DNA of 64,000 bases from Ganoderma boninense (taxonomy: Eukaryota; Basidiomycota; Agaricomycetes; Polyporales; Polyporaceae). A program made the translations under genes and the position numbers. A model generated the notes under the pieces. The model made no database searches, was not told the DNA's origin, and worked only from the letters and a program-made list of their open reading frames with translations. Below, one piece after another: positions 21,101 to 30,919 of this stretch (positions are counted from its first letter, which is position 1; each line of letters opens with the position of its first letter). The stretch spans positions 9,139 to 73,138 of the forward strand of contig PJEW03000014.1 of assembly GCA_002900995.3 (NCBI GenBank), in the 5' to 3' direction.

Positions 21101-21814
21101 AGGTAGACATTCAGACGCCTCTTTCGAGAACACACGCAGATACTCATGGTACTGGGGAGGTACAATCTCTTCGACAGGACGGACTTCCTTCTTCTGGTAC
21201 TCTTGTTCAGCGAGCTGTTGAGAGTACGTGTAGCTCGCTGACACAAAGATCTTAGGGGTACCTTGAAGTCGTCGTCCATCTTCCAGTGCATTGAGAAGAG
21301 ACTCCTCAGTGCCATCCCATTCTGGCAGAAAACCTGGTGGTGGAGGCCTATCTTCCTCCTCCTCCTCGACCATTACGGCCATGCATATCCTACCCATCAT
21401 CTTTGCCTTCCGCCCCCGCCGAGAACCATTGCGCGCCGTAAGCCGTACCTCCGTATCACGCGCTTTGGTCTCAACAGGTTTGGATGCCTTCCGATGAGCT
21501 GGACATGCCTCTGGACATCTCGATAGGCGCAGCGAGCCACGTTCCCAATCTACTTCAGGGTTGTGTTCGCGCAGCCAGTCCAGGCCAATGATCACATCCT
21601 CTTCTCCTATGTCTGTCACCACAAACACCACCTTCTCCTGGTGGTCTCCAATCGCCATATCCAACACGGCGACTTCCATGATCATCCCATCACGGTTCTC
21701 AGTACCATCTATGTTGTACAGAGGAATTGGCCTTGCCAACTTCCTCGTCGTAACCTGGTTCTTCTCTATGAACCGTCTATGTAAAAACTTAGTAGTAGCT
21801 CCACTATCTACCAT
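18200..21814 (-). CDS. Pol polyprotein, element A right copy (intact)
   Basis: 1204 codons from the internal ATG. The frame is open further upstream to the gag frameshift site, so the real product is probably Gag-Pol. Approximate order: protease with VDSGAT at residues 2-7; RT with YLDD near 407; RNase H with DASGYATGA near 555; integrase zinc finger at about 777-820; integrase D,D,E near 848 (CDFITG), 907 (ISDRG) and 943 (GQSERW); chromodomain at about 1137-1185. Together these make cDNA from element RNA and insert it into the genome. The chromodomain is expected to steer insertion to modified chromatin. Compared with the left copy there are only scattered substitutions and no frame break. 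Confidence 0.92.
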   Translation of the reverse strand: MVDSGATTKFLHRRFIEKNQVTTRKLARPIPLYNIDGTENRDGMIMEVAVLDMAIGDHQEKVVFVVTDIGEEDVIIGLDWLREHNPEVDWERGSLRLSRCPEACPAHRKASKPVETKARDTEVRLTARNGSRRGRKAKMMGRICMAVMVEEEEEDRPPPPGFLPEWDGTEESLLNALEDGRRLQGTPKIFVSASYTYSQQLAEQEYQKKEVRPVEEIVPPQYHEYLRVFSKEASECLPEHGPYDHAIELVPDARMFHSKVYPLSPSEQVELDKFLSENLAKGYIQESKSPMSSPFFFVKKKDSSLRPVQDYRRLNDITIKNRYPLPLVSDLMDRLKRAKYFTKLDIRWGYNNVRIKTGNEWKAAFVTNRGLFEPNVMYFGLANLPSTFSALMNDIFKDLIILGKITIYLDDILIFTNDIEEHRTLVREVLKHLAEHDLFCKPEKCEFEQPKVEYLGVLVSENRVEMDPVKVRGIAEWPVPQNASDVRKFRGFANFYRRFIKDFSAVCKRLDRLTGNAPWQWGAEEQSAFDELKHHFTESPVLSMYDQDRKTRIEVDASGYATGAVLSQEGEDGKWHPVAFHSESMSDAERNYEIYDKEMLAIIRALQAWRHYLEGLPSVFEIQSDHKNLEYWKAAQNLTRRQARWALYLSRFDFVIAHKPGTSNSRADALSRRPDHQKDDANDNLNRVMLQPDCFRVLAAKRGHMSVVPEKALLRRIRECGEREQEVAEALSKLDKLGPARLQNDLVDWNTEQGLLLYRGRVYIPKDDALRAEIVRIHHDLLPAGHPGQAKTVELVTWNYWWPGMAKFIKDYIETCDTCRCGKTSHAKPHGPLQPNEIPDGPGQVVTCDFITGLPEVDGYNTLQLIADRHGKMIHLIPCTEEIDTEGTADNFIREWFHLHGLPRKIISDRGPQFSSKLFRAILKGLDIESALSTAYHPQTDGQSERWNQEIEAYLRMYCSRRCDDWVKWLPTAEYCFNSCVHSSTGYSPFYLMYGYEPQFHVPMLSTTVPTADERREELRQAREDATSALTLAAERMKEYYDRYVSAAPEFKEGQKVWLDTRNFRVPGVSRKLVDRYAGPYPVKRKVGNLAYKLKLPKDMGLHPVFHVTLLHPHKESQLPGRHPPEPAALEVEGEEEYEVEEVLESRRYGRWKKLQYLVHWKGWGPEHDSWEDVSDLANAPKVLQKFHSTHPDAPGPLNKKTRS

Positions 21815-21972
21815 TGCTACTATGTCCTTATGTCGCTGCTTGCCGATTAACCGTACCGGTATATGAAAGTGCTGACCACTGTGATTTACTTCATATACAA
21901 ACGCGGAACTCAGTACAGAAAATCGACTATTACTACAAGAGCCGGCACGCGCAGCGTCCAGTGCGGCTCTAA

Positions 21973-22806
21973 TCAGAAACCCTCCTTCTTCTCGGCGGTT
22001 GTAAGGGCCGCGATCTTCTCCTCCATCGCCTTGACCTGGGCCTGAAGAGCTGCTACTTCCGTAGTTGCAGTGGACGAGGAAGCAGCTTGCTGACTCTTTT
22101 GCGGGCAGTCATACTTACGATGTCCGGGCTGGCCACAGATGTAGCAGTTTCCTGGGAACGGCTTCTTCCCAGTAGCAGCCACCTTCTCCCCCTTCTTCTT
22201 CCATCCAAACGACTTCGGCCGTTCTTTCTCTCTGGTGACGAGGGCCTGGTCGAGCGACAGCGCCACCTTCTGGATTTTGGTGAGGTCCGAGATGTCGTGA
22301 GCACTGGTGGCGAGGACGTCCCGGAGCCTGGGAGGCAGGCCAGAGCGGTAGCGTTCGCGTTTGTCCTCGTCGCCGAAGCCGGTCCGCGCTGCAGCTGCAT
22401 TGAACTGCGCCGTGTACTCCTGGACAGTGCCAACCTTGCGATACGCCTTGCAAAGCTTGACAAGTTCAGCGATGGCAGCCTCCTTGTCATCAGCCGCACA
22501 GAAGTGATCCTTGAAGGCCGTGCTGAATTCGCCATAGTCTGCCCAAGGGCTAGTTCCGCCGGCGAGCTTTACAATGTGGGGGCCAGCCCAGGCTGCTGCT
22601 CCTTCCGTGAGCTTACTGAGGATGGTCATCCATATGACGTCGCTAGGCGTGCCAACCGCTACTGCCGTAAGGGTGTTGTAGTAGATCTGAGCGGCAGACA
22701 CGAAGCGGAGGCCATCCTGGGGGGACTTTCCATCATAGTCGCGTGGGGCAATTTGGGAAAGGAGCTTGGAGGTGTCGAATGGTGGAGCAGGGGCAGGGGT
22801 AGTCAT
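21973..22806 (-). CDS. Gag, element A right copy
   Basis: 277 residues from an ATG at the same position as in the left copy, ending at TGA directly after GGGTTTC. It carries the same CCHC knuckle at 221-234. It differs from the left gag by scattered changes plus a cluster around 22400-22460, where many silent and a few replacement substitutions are concentrated. Confidence 0.85.
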   Translation of the reverse strand: MTTPAPAPPFDTSKLLSQIAPRDYDGKSPQDGLRFVSAAQIYYNTLTAVAVGTPSDVIWMTILSKLTEGAAAWAGPHIVKLAGGTSPWADYGEFSTAFKDHFCAADDKEAAIAELVKLCKAYRKVGTVQEYTAQFNAAAARTGFGDEDKRERYRSGLPPRLRDVLATSAHDISDLTKIQKVALSLDQALVTREKERPKSFGWKKKGEKVAATGKKPFPGNCYICGQPGHRKYDCPQKSQQAASSSTATTEVAALQAQVKAMEEKIAALTTAEKKEGF

Positions 22807-23464
22807 GGCGGGTGTGGACGCTTGACTGGGTGCCGCTGATGAAGAGGATGAGGGTTGTGGAGTGTTGAGGCTGATGGTCTCTTGCTTGGGTTCCTTCTTT
22901 ACTTCCGGCTTTTTCTCTGCCTTTGGGAGTTTAGAAGTTGAAGCAATGGGGGTTGCAGGAGTTGAGGTTCGTCGCTGTCCAAGACGCTCTGTGACGAGTT
23001 CAAGAGTCTTGTCGAGGATGGGAGACCCTGTTGATCGTGCAGGACTGGGGATTCGACTTTGGACACAACTCTGGGGTTGTGAGGTAGGGCGTGAGGCGGG
23101 GTGGGATGAGGGATTCCTGGATGCGATGAGGGCGGCTTGGCGAGCTGGGGGTCGGCTTGGGTCTCGGTGTGGTGGTGCTGGAGGGTTGGTGAGGCGATCG
23201 CGGATGAGACCTTCGTGCTCTGGTTCAGCTCGTAGGCGAGATGCAATAAGTGCGCGATTTTCAGGAGTGTCAGGAAATCTCCAGTGCCAGTTAGGGCACG
23301 GTTGTTGTGCACAGATGACCCAATCGCCAAGAGTGTTTGCTAAGTATTCGTGCTGAACTTCGGTGGGGTGGAAGATATGTGGTTTTCTTTCGCAAGCCAG
23401 GGTGACGGGGTGTCTCGCTTCCTATACCAGGAATAGAAACGGCAGGTGCACGATCCGACACTGT
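22807..23464 (-). other. AUG-free leader segment, right copy (divergent allele)
   Basis: Mirror position of 6963-7619 but strongly diverged in sequence. No ATG occurs on the sense strand, although ATG is frequent on the other strand. The gag-phased frame is open from about 23385 and shares motifs with the left copy (STGSP, LVTERLGQRR, PIASTSK). A frame break near 23385 separates it from the first codons after FYSW. Confidence 0.55.
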
Positions 23465-23794
23465 CTGCTCAGCCTCCTCGGCCTATTGCTGTGTCTTAGC
23501 CCGAGGGACACGTGCCCAAGGGTGTTCTGCCTTGGCTTTGTTTCGCCGCCTTTCTCTAGCCTCCCACGCCGTGAGGTGGACCACTTCTGTCAGTACCGGG
23601 GTCTCGTGTTAGGAGCTTTCCGCGTACTGTACCACTAAGAGTGGCAAGCCTCAGGTTGTGCCGAGACCACGTCCGATGGTGTGACTAGAGCGCACACTAC
23701 ACTAGGCCAACACAGAGGATCTAAGTGCGTACCGTACGAGAGGGAAAGAGTGTGGGTGGAGTACGCCGGTGCTCGTGTAGAAGTTTCGACCTAA

Positions 23795-24253
23795 TGTTAC
23801 GACTGGCTGTCGAGTAAGATCAGGGAGGAGGCTTACGAGACGAGCAAGGGCGTCGACGAGCACTTGTGCAGCGAGAGCGGAGCAGGGCTCGACAGTCAGG
23901 CTGGAGACAAGATGTATTGAGCGAGTAACTAACGAGCGAGAATACAGTGAGGCTTACCTGGAGACAAGAGGTCGAAACTGAGGTCTCCAGGTAGCGAAGT
24001 ACAGGTCTTATATACATGTAGCGGACAATGGGAACCGGGGACAATAGGTAACTATGGACACGGGAACTAGTGGAAGAACAATGGTATGTAGTACAATGAC
24101 GACGGGAACAATGGGTGACAGGAGTTATTGTACTGCGAGAACAAGGGACGGGTTTGCTAAACAACGGAGGACAATAAGGACGACGCGGGAGGCAAACAGT
24201 CCAAAAAGGGAAAGAGAGACGCCGGGTAGGCGCCGAGCGTGCCGTTCATGACA
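23795..24253 (-). repeat. Element A 5' LTR (right copy) with adjoining PBS
   Basis: 459-bp LTR. The self-priming site AGGTCGAAACT lies on the reverse strand at 23782-23792, and the complementary 11-mer is in the LTR hairpin loop. Confidence 0.95.
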
Positions 24254-25918
24254 GGGAGCTTGTCGAGCTCGTCCACAGTGTCGATAGGCAGGCGTGCTGA
24301 GCGAGGTCATGGTCGCGAGGCCAGAACAGGAGCGTGGCGATGAGGGGATGGAGAAGCGGCAATGGAAGGAGAGCACGGGAAGGCTGGGCATCACCACTAT
24401 CGTCAGCACTACTGCTGATGTTTCCGCCGTCGGTGTCCTCGTCGTTGTCATCTTTGTCATTGTTGTTGTCACCGTCATCATCCGAGGGAAACACAGGCTG
24501 AGGGCAAGCAAGGGACAGCTGGTGCGCTGTCTTCTCAAAGCCTTCTTCATCCGAAGGCAAAGCGGATCTTGCAGCCACAAGCAATCAGTCGAGGGACGTA
24601 GACAGGGCGGACAGATTGACAAAGAAACGGTTCTGCGCATGGGATGACAACCGGTACTGGGTGGGCATGTCCAGCGTCGACGGATTGTAGGCCTGCAGGT
24701 GGTGGGCAAGGTGCTGTCCATGGCCGTTGGTGAGCTGGAGCCCAAGGTGCTGCTGTTGCTCAAGGACCTCGACCATGCACTCGATGCACGTGTCATGAAC
24801 AGGCATTACAAGCTACATATATAGTACCAGCCAAGTGTCAAGCCAAGCTTGACATTGCGTCCTTTTGGCGTAGCTGGTTCAGCGGCTGGTCTGTTCCTAA
24901 CAGCATGTACGTTCACCGCATGTGAGGTCCAGAGGGAACAAGAAGCCGACCCCGTTGAAGGTGGCAAAGGCGAGCTGGGAGCTGCCAATTACCCCATTCT
25001 GATTCTGGAGGTAGTAGTGGCAGCGGGTCTTCGCTTTGGCGCAGCTGTCGCACTGGGGCACGGAAGGAGAGAAGACGCATAGCTGTTGGCAGTGGCGGCA
25101 ATGGTTGCACTTCCCCGGGAAAACAAAGAGCGGGCCCTTCTTGTTGGAGCGCGCAGACAGGGCAGTGGAAGGCAACAGCATGGCGGTCACAGGAGAGGGC
25201 AGTGGATGAGGCGCATCAGCGTGAGGATGTTTAGCGGCCGGTAGAGTGGGCGAGTACAAAGGGTCGCCACTTGAGGACAAGTGATGGGCACGCTTTGGGG
25301 CAGGACGCTGGGCGTACAGTGGCCAGTATACGCCAAGGAAGGGGAGAGGCCCAGCAATGGAGGCTCTTCCAGCTGAAGGAGCAGGCGGCCCCACGCTGTC
25401 ACCAGACGGAGAAGTTCCACTAGCGTCATCTGGCTCTCCATAGTTCTCGAAGATGGTGGCGGCATAGGAGTCGTCCTTTAGCTCCTTCACGTCATCAGAC
25501 AGTGACGCGTTGCTTGCCAAGCCCTGGCCCCGCATGGGCCGGTCAGTGGCATAGACGTCATGTTCAGTGCGTGCCTGGGACCGTCGAGAATAGGCGCAGA
25601 GGAAGGTGTTGGAGGCGCAGGGGTCTGGGTTGTGGTGAGCCACCACAGCAAAGGCCTGCTCGAAGAGAGGATCTGGGAGGGTAAGAGGTGGCATGTCATC
25701 AGCAAGAGCCAGGAAGCGTGCTCCGAAGTCGGCATACACGAGCGCGGGGAAAGGGTGGTGTTGGCTCTCGAAGTCAGCGACAAGGGCCGACAGCGGGACG
25801 AGGCCGAGCTCATCGAAATATGTCTGGTCTTTCTCCTCAGGAGGGACGTATCAGAAGTGGTGGGCGTAGGCAGTCAAGAAAATGTCACCAGGAATGTCAG
25901 AGGGACGGGGTCAGACAT
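24254..25918 (-). pseudogene. Cysteine-cluster gene, main part (right arm, undeleted)
   Basis: Starts at ATG 25918, has the same TGA at codon 23 as the left copy, and the same cysteine module ending near 24897. The section 24259-24806, absent from the left arm, continues the gene. It holds a CIECMVEV segment, a QLTNGHGQ region and an Asp/Asn-rich acidic stretch, apparently in more than one exon. Element A lies at its end, and the last exon follows at 17583-17709. A promoter-proximal CT-rich stretch and the unassigned ORF pair lie upstream. Confidence 0.6.
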
Positions 25919-26092
25919 AGTAGGTGCGCAGATGAAGGGGAAGGAGGAATGGTGAAGTGACAGTGCAAGTTTATAGGTGTGTGGTGAAGTACAGTGGCCC
26001 TAGCTAACACTACACTTCTCTCCCTCTCCCTGTCACCGCTCATTGTTGCACAGCCACACCGCCTCACATGCTTTTCAAATACGGCACCTCAA

Positions 26093-26991
26093 CCTCCTTC
26101 TACGTAATGCAGTGCTGTGCATTTTCGAGGCGCTATGGCATTTACTCCGGGACTCGTGGGCCGTTGGCTCCGTTCACCTCTACCGGGAGCGCCTCCCCAG
26201 CACTCTCCCGAGGGAGCACTAGTGTCGCTAGTGCTAGACTCGTCCGCATCACCTGAAGAGTCTCCGCCCAAGGTGTGCGCTCTGACTGTCGACGATGCGC
26301 GCTCACTTTAGTCGCTTCCTTGGGGACTCTCAACCACGACGCCACGCGCGAGGACGGAAGGAGGATTCTCAACGGGTACTCGCACAGGTTAATTTTCGGT
26401 GCAAGTGGCATGGTGGATGGTGCGCTGCCAGTCGTGCTATATCGGGAGCATCTTGTGGGGCGTCGTGTAGCACTCTTCAAGAAGCTGATAGTCAAGCCGG
26501 TAATTGTTGAACACGGTACAGGTCTGGAACACCATCTCTTCTGCAGTCGCCAACCCCTCGTGTGTTATTTCATTACAGTACTGGTCGATGAGGATGCACG
26601 TGTAATGCGCTTGGGTCGTGGAAGTCCAAAGCATGCAAATGTTCCTGTCAGCGAAGGTCAGTCGCGCGGCGGACGTCTCGGGCACCAACATACCAACAAC
26701 GCAAAGAACTCGTATGCCACCTGGTGGCGGAACGGACATGACTTGTCTGTACACGCTGCCTTGAATGCTTCCCAGTCAGCAGTCCTGGCACGGAGGGCAT
26801 AGGGCCGTAGGGTTTGCTGAGTGCTCTGGCGCAGGCGCAGGATTTCCAGCATCATCGAGAAGTCCGCCATGGCAAAAGACGTCGGGGGCGTGGTACAGTC
26901 GCCTTCAGCTTTTATCCCCAGCAGTGGCCGCGCCACATCTGGCGAGTTCCACCACCGATCGCTGGTCATGAACTGAGGACGGTTCAAGTCT
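26093..26991 (-). other. Unassigned ORF pair (mirror of 3997-4895)
   Basis: Reverse copy of the left-arm block, with a few substitutions. The same frames are open on both strands and no domain is recognised. Confidence 0.25.
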
Positions 26992-28343
26992 CAGTGGGGG
27001 AGAGATGTAGAGGTCCATGATCACCCTAACCCTCTATTTTTGCGCCTACGGCCACTCCAGTCATGCTCTGCCACGTGCCCTATTTCCGTGGTGCCACCCA
27101 GCCTACGTGACTCCTTCCGGCGGCGAGCCCGCTCCACGGTGTGACTCTCCAGTCCAGCGCATGTGTCTAGGTGACTGCCAGGTTGTGGTGGTCCCAGCGC
27201 ATGTGCACCGGTCAAAGGCAGCTGTTCCAGTGTGGGTACTTTGGTGCGGTGTTTGGTAGAACTTGGCGTGGCGTGGCAGGCACATAGCAGGCGGAAGAGG
27301 CACAGTACTTGATAAGGATGACGGGATTTGGCTTCCGAGCGGTGGGACGGTGAGCCAGACTGGAGCCAAGTCCAGCGAGGCCTGGTATATGAATAGCGGG
27401 TATGGCAATTGGATGAGAGATTGTCACCGAGTTTCACAGATGCCATCGTGGGATTAGGAAGGTGATAAGGTGCACGTCTGCCTAGAAGGGAGGGCTCATA
27501 ACCTATAGAGAAAGCACTTGGTACCGTACACCGGACTGGGATATCATAAAAGAATGGGACGTGGGGGCATCTTTGCCACATGGTGCCACGTGGATTCGCC
27601 ATGTGTGCCGGCTATTGAGGTGAAGCACGCAGCGCAAGCCCTTTTTGGTAGACACGACGTGCGTAGCGCAAGCCAGGACGTTGAGAGTCCCACCATTCGA
27701 ACCACTGGCAGCGCTGACAGACACCAGATCAATTGACAACATTTAGGTATTACCTACTCACATGGGTAAGTGAAAGGGGTGCTATGCATATTTACCTGAA
27801 CTATGTTCTTAGGCGGGTCTTGAAACTTAAAGCATTGGCACTTGAACGCGCCACGGGTAGCACTGGCAGCGCAAAGGGGTATATTGAGTGGTTGTTGAGG
27901 CGTCACTGTGTCTTTTAAATGTGTGCGTTTTTCATGGGCGGGTCTTACAGGAATAGGATGTCTTGGATTTGCAGCGCGCAGCGTGAGCCCATGGTCACCA
28001 TCCTGTCGACAAACTGTACCTGGCATTTTGAAGCGACGGGAAAGTTGCAAGCATGGGCCAGTGGATGCTGCCACGGGCCTGGTGTGGCCTTCAATAACTC
28101 AGGCGAAATATAATTAGCATTTAAGGATGCACACCGGGGCTGCACGGGTTCCTGTCGGGAACAAAATCAAGACTCACGGTTTCAAGCAGCATAACACAGG
28201 ACTTGATACCCCAACGGGTGAGCGCACAGGCTCCTATGCATGTATGATTAGTGAATATTTAGTAGTGGCTCCGAGGTTGTTGGTTTGTCACTCATATATA
28301 TCCTTCAGTTTTATGCACTTTTGAGTCTACTACCGCAGGCTTC
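26992..28343. other. No recognised gene (mirror of 2636-3990)
   Basis: Same unassigned sequence as in the left arm. The 240-codon frame of the left arm is shortened here by small indels near 27540, which argues against a conserved protein. Confidence 0.4.
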
Positions 28344-28821
28344 TACTCCGCTGAGCCAAAGGCGAAGCATTAAGCATACTGACACTCGCAGTAGTAATGT
28401 TACAGGTATTTTATTTCAACTGAATCCTTATTCAAATACTTCCAGCTCTTTCCGGCGTGTCCTGGGGCTGAGCCGGAGGCGAAGCAATAATCATCGTGAC
28501 AAAGCCACGGGTCGAAACAAACTCCAGTGCGAAGAGGGTGAAGAGCAACTACTCGCCCTGCCCCTCAGTCTATTTAAGTGGGAGTTGAAAACAACTTGAA
28601 CTTTGTGGTCAGTATCCACGGGTGTACTGTTTGCACCACGCTCAACAGCTAACATTTGTTGAAAATTTTCAGGTTCAATGAGACTTGAGACACAAGGCTC
28701 ATTCTGCTGAGCCGAAGGCGAAGCCATGCCATTGTCAACGGGTGGAACAATACTATTTACTGCACACAATAAGTAACTGTACTGAGCCGAAGGCGAAGCA
28801 TCGTGGCAAAGCCACGGGTCA
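28344..28821. repeat. GC-rich hairpin words (mirror copy)
   Basis: Reverse copy of 2158-2635 with the same four CTGAGCCGAAGGCGAAGC-type motifs. The 25-bp direct repeats follow at about 28910-28973. Confidence 0.65.
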
Positions 28822-29102
28822 AAAGCATACTATATTACTAATGTATGTACCTATAGAGAAAGCACTATGATACAACATTAGCGAGAGTCCTCGATAAGTT
28901 AGCAATGGAGTGCTCACCTCAGTACTGGTACGCGGGCCTGAGGTGAGTACTGGTACGCAGGACTGAGGTGAGCGGACACAGGCTCAGAAGCCTAAATACG
29001 AACAGAATGTGATACTCCCCACCGCGGTCGATGTTGAGGAGCTTGAGACGTACACCCTCCTGTGTAGAACAGCCCAGTCGACCTGCCAGAGTGCATCAAC
29101 AC

Positions 29103-29549
29103 TGTCAAGAGAGCAGAGATCGCACCCTCAGAGAGCGCAGATGCACCTATGGTGCAACAGCGCCCTTCTGAAGGCCTAAAGCACTATATTTTGCAGATAC
29201 AATCTGCGGAGCACGAAAGCTAGGCTTACGTGCTTCAAAAGCCGCGCGGATGCACAGCAGGTGCATCCGCTGGGCGTGCGCTGCTATGCTTCAAAAACAG
29301 CGCGGATGCACAGCAGGTGCATCCGCTGGGCTTGTACTACCCTGATGGCTTCAACGGACATCTCGGCTCTGACAGGATGTGTTGTGTAGCTAAAAATGGA
29401 GCAGATGCACTGCAGGTGCATCTGCGCTGTTTTTGGAGACTACGAGCCCTCTTTTACCAGCGGATGCACTCTGTGTGCATCCGCGCCCGAGATGCAAGCA
29501 TTGGACCCCATAGATTTAACCCTAAGATATAGCGTCCGAGCTATACAAC
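29103..29549. repeat. Hairpin repeat X (right arm)
   Basis: Same hairpin family as 1037-1427. Four well-formed GATGCAC/GTGCATC hairpins follow two decayed ones (about 29140 and 29195). The array has one more hairpin than its direct mirror in the left arm. It ends in the 24-bp unit that recurs inverted at 29591-29613 after a 41-bp spacer. Confidence 0.75.
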
Positions 29550-29613
29550 TAGATGTGGAAGCTAGTAGCTTGGACCCACGACCCACATCTGTTGTATAGC
29601 TCGGACCCTATAT

Positions 29614-30171
29614 CCACTTCTGCAACGTGTTCGCTCACTGAGCGATGAGGTCAGCTGTACTGAGCATAGTGTCCGGCGGTGGAACCAAGTATGTTGCTTC
29701 TACGATGTCAAGGGGTAGGATCAGATGCATGCCCGTGATGGCAAAGTATGGCAAGCAGCCCATGCGACAGTGGACAGAGGCACGGTCGGCCCACAGTACA
29801 GAGTGAAGCTTGGTCTGCCACGCCATGGCATCGCCTTCCATCACCTTGTACAGCGCATCGTGTGTCGGATGGTGTGGGCTCTCGATGACGCCATTGGCCC
29901 TAGAATTGTAGCCCAAGATGCAGATGCTAGCAGCACTTTTCCGAGCCTGCGCGATCAACCGCGCCGTACTCCTCCTCGTATGGTTTCCTATTTCGGACAG
30001 GTTGGTGTAGCCTGCACGCCCGTACGCACAAATGTGCACCCAGGTTGGATTCCGCAATCTCAAGGGGTGCGTTCACATAGACAACAGGTTACATATAAAC
30101 TAAGCATACATTGGGGGCTCTAGGTCCTCCCCATCAAGCTCATACAATGCGGCGGGATCATTAGCCAGTAC
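29614..30171 (-). pseudogene. Displaced partial copy of the spacer (KDZ end plus gypsy D integrase)
   Basis: The reverse strand reproduces 15820-16833: the last about 20 codons of the KDZ transposase, its stop, the intervening sequence, then integrase codons including NGVIESPH. An internal deletion of about 461 bp joins the equivalents of 16066 and 16527. It is cut by repeat X on one side (29613) and by element A sequence on the other (30171). The TGA corresponding to 16813-16815 is present. Confidence 0.85.
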
Positions 30172-30916
30172 GAGCCCAAGGGTGTTCTGCCTTGGCTTTG
30201 TTTCGCCGCCTTTCTCTAGCCTCCCACGCCATGAGGTGCAGACCACTTCTGTCAGTACCGGGGTCTCGTGTTAGGAGCTTTCCGCTTACTGTACCACTGA
30301 GAGTCGCAAGCCTCAGGTTGCACCGAGACCACATCCGATGGTGTGACTAGAGCGCATACTATGCTAGGCCAACACAGAGGATCTAAGTGCATACAGTACG
30401 AGAAGGAAAGAATGTGTGTGGAGTACGCCGGTGCTCGTGTAGAAGTTTTGACCTAATGTTACGACTGGCTGTCGAGTAAGATCAGGGAGGAGGCTTACGA
30501 GACGAGCAGGGGCGTCGACGAGCACTTGTGCAGCGAGAGCGGAGCAGGGCTCAACAGTCAGGCTGGAGACAAGATGTATTGAGCGAGTAACTAACGAGCG
30601 AGAATACAGTGAGGCTTACCTGGAGACAAGAGGTCGAAACTGAGGTCTCCAGGTAGCGAAGTACAGGTCTTATATACATGTAGCGGACAATGGGAACCGG
30701 GGACAATAGGTAACTATGGACACAGGAACCAGTGGAAGAACAATGGTATGTAGTACAATAACGACGGGAACAATGGGTAACAGGAGTTATTGTACTGCGA
30801 GAACAAGGGACGGGTTTGCTAAACAACGGAGGACAATAAGAACGACACGGGAGGCAAACAGTCCAAAAAGGGAAAGAGAGACGCCGGGGTAGGCGCCGAG
30901 CGTGCCGTTCATGACA
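30172..30916 (-). mobile_element. Element A, truncated third copy (LTR plus leader)
   Basis: A 460-bp LTR (30457-30916) plus about 285 bp of leader; the rest of the element is missing. Its primer site reads AGGTCAAAACT, a CpG-to-CpA change relative to the functional copies, so self-complementarity is lost. It abuts the protease region of element B at 30917. Confidence 0.9.
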
Positions 30917-30919
30917 AAG

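Larger units (their letters stand above)
17715..24253 (-). mobile_element. Ty3/gypsy chromovirus, element A (right copy, best preserved)
   Basis: 6.54-kb element with two 459-bp LTRs and a perfect 5-bp target duplication: CTCCC in element sense, GGGAG at 17710-17714 and 24254-24258. Pol is a single open frame and gag is open from its ATG. Only the AUG-free segment before gag carries a frame break, near 23385. It could be functional if gag begins at its ATG. Confidence 0.95.
17085..29613 (-). repeat. Right arm of 28-kb inverted repeat
   Basis: Reverse-complement of 1405-13343. This arm keeps the undeleted middle of the cysteine-cluster gene, an intact pol in element A, and a recognisable target-site duplication. 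It is therefore closer to the ancestral arrangement. Its outer boundary lies at 29613, inside the terminal part of repeat X. Confidence 0.95.

Noticed and set aside
1405..29613. Palindrome as a pure assembly artefact
   Set aside because: Arms differ by a 545-bp deletion, frame-changing indels and a divergent gag patch, which a simple mirrored contig would not show. A haplotype-joining error remains possible.
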